A program made the position numbers and the translations under genes. This document shows positions 63,224 through 64,000 of a DNA stretch of 64,000 nt, one piece after another. This DNA is from Excoecaria cochinchinensis (Eukaryota > Streptophyta > Magnoliopsida > Malpighiales > Euphorbiaceae): positions 1,116,001-1,180,000 of the forward strand of contig CANTUQ010000060.1 in the NCBI GenBank assembly GCA_947683425.1, read 5' to 3'. Below the pieces are notes generated by a model, which saw nothing but the letters and a program-made list of their open reading frames with translations, ran no database searches and was not told where the DNA came from. Position 1 is the first letter of the stretch, and every line of letters begins with the position of its first letter.

Positions 63224-63301
63224 GCCGCAAAGAAAAAATTAAAATTCTTTCTTTGCGGCTGTGTTGGACAGCTAAGCTGTCCAACGCGTTTTTAACGCGT
63301 T
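63224..63301. repeat. Three consecutive perfect inverted repeats
   Basis: GCCGCAAAGAAA pairs with TTTCTTTGCGGC (63224-63235 and 63248-63259). TTGGACAGCT and AGCTGTCCAA (63264-63284) pair around a single A. AACGCGTT occurs twice around TTT (63283-63301). They lie at and just inside the proposed copia LTR start. Confidence 0.9.
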
Positions 63302-63644
63302 AAGGAAGACCTATAAATAGGCCTTCCCAGTTTAGTTTTATATATCCTTCAGTTTTTGTAAATAGAGAGAGAGAAGTATTTTAGAAAAATTATTGGGATA
63401 TTTTTCTAAAAGGGGAGTGACAAAATAGTGAGTTTGGGAAATACTTGTGTGTCACTATTTTGGGTTTATCTCAAAATTATTGTGTTGCCTTTCTCTCTTG
63501 TACCCATTAATTTATTAGTGGAAGAAATATTTTCGGAGTTTGTCCCGTGGACGTAACCCAAACGTTTTGGGTGAACCACGTTAAATTGCTGGTGTCGATA
63601 TTTTGCTCTGCTAATTTATTTTTATTTATCCGCTGTGCCCAACA
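63262..63644 (+). repeat. 5' LTR of the copia element
   Basis: Begins TGTTGG and ends CCAACA, matching inverted termini. The right border is firm because the primer site follows two bases later; the left border rests on the termini only, as the 3' LTR is not visible. Confidence 0.65.
63312..63319 (+). promoter_or_regulatory. TATA box of the copia LTR
   Basis: TATAAATA within CCTATAAATAGG, about 50 bp after the proposed LTR start. Confidence 0.7.
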
Positions 63645-63646
63645 AC

Positions 63647-63659
63647 TGGTATCAGAGCC
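63647..63659 (+). other. Primer-binding site, initiator-Met tRNA
   Basis: TGGTATCAGAGCC is the exact complement of the 3' end of plant initiator methionine tRNA, the usual copia primer. Confidence 0.95.
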
Positions 63660-63740
63660 AATGTTATTTCTTAGTATGCTCTGTGGTTGCAGCATAGACT
63701 GATCTTCCACATCAGAAAAGATTTTTCCTTGAGTACTGTT

Positions 63741-63819
63741 TATGTATACGGCACTGTTCATACATACGGTACTATTCACGTATACGGTTACTATTCACGT
63801 ATACGGGTACTATTCACCG
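63741..63819 (+). repeat. Four tandem 20-bp units in the copia leader
   Basis: Variants of TATACGGTACTATTCACG repeat four times between the primer site and gag. Confidence 0.9.
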
Positions 63820-63867
63820 TCAGAAATTTTTTTTTGGATCGAAGAAGTTCATCGAATTCCGATCTAA

Positions 63868-64000
63868 ATGGAGGCAAAAAATAGCAGAATGATCTACTTA
63901 AATGGCTCAAACTACCACATCTGGAGTAAAAAGATGAAAGATCTTCTAGTTGTGACGAAGATGCATTTGCCGGTGTTTGCCACAGCTAAACCTGAAGGTA
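63868..64000 (+). CDS. Start of copia gag, truncated by the window end
   Basis: An open frame from the ATG at 63868 runs to the window edge (44 codons). It contains LNGSNYHIWSKKMKDLL, matching the LNGxNYxxWxxxM block at the start of plant copia gag proteins (UBN2/DUF4219 type). Whether the element is intact cannot be judged. Confidence 0.85.
   Translation, partial: MEAKNSRMIYLNGSNYHIWSKKMKDLLVVTKMHLPVFATAKPEG

Larger units (their letters stand above)
63262..64000 (+). mobile_element. Ty1/copia LTR retrotransposon, 5' end only
   Basis: A proposed 383-bp LTR (63262-63644) is followed by a primer-binding site for initiator-Met tRNA and the first codons of gag; the rest lies beyond the window. 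A Met-tRNA primer site and a UBN2-type gag start are typical of plant copia elements. Confidence 0.85.

Overview
The window is nuclear DNA of a flowering plant, almost certainly a eudicot and probably a rosid. The genes have many short GT-AG introns in AT-rich sequence. The proteins are plant-type: a DREB-class AP2/ERF factor, an adenylosuccinate synthetase with a transit-peptide-like leader, and a plant GT47 extensin glycosyltransferase. The spaces between genes are filled with plant LTR retrotransposons, hAT-like and Mutator-like non-autonomous elements and a LINE remnant. The sequence does not allow a species call.

Layout. 547-4776 (+): 3' part of an ARM-repeat protein gene. 5244-7759: 2.5 kb hAT-like element with internal repeats. 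8960-9752: LINE remnant. 10013-10213 (+): possible 66-residue protein. 14244-17704 (+): PHD-finger/Myb (TRF-like) protein, 807 aa rebuilt from six exons. 20177-21031 (+): DREB2F-like factor, intronless. 22115-28058 (-): SMUBP-2/IGHMBP2-like SF1 helicase, 646 aa from 15 exons. 29226-31527 (-): adenylosuccinate synthetase, 490 aa from four exons. 32099-45551 (+): a 13.5 kb Ty3/gypsy element of the Tat type with 509-bp LTRs and a perfect 5-bp target-site duplication. It carries decayed gag and pol, and an antisense spliced gene broken by a nested 4.07 kb solo LTR. 47027-47474: fold-back Mutator-like MITE. 49335-57713 (-): GT47/exostosin protein with EGF-like repeats, ExAD type, 792 aa from 14 exons. 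59406-60716 and 61206-61910: two more hAT-like non-autonomous elements, each with a perfect 8-bp duplication. 63262-64000: 5' end of a Ty1/copia element with an initiator-Met tRNA primer site, running off the window.

The host genes do not form a functional pathway. Their order (ARM protein, DREB2F, ADSS, EGF/exostosin) matches, from memory, the Arabidopsis block At3g57570, At3g57600, At3g57610, At3g57630, which supports the identifications. The PHD-Myb and helicase genes are extra in this block here. Exon boundaries were placed by hand from GT-AG sites, reading frame and family similarity; each rebuilt frame closes exactly, but no transcript was available.

The most interesting parts are the layered Tat locus (antisense gene with its own TATA box and introns, nested solo LTR inserted in its frame, stops that all look like C-to-T decay), the internal repeat array of the first hAT-like element, and a splice site in the PHD-Myb gene where intron retention would give an immediate stop and remove the Myb domain.
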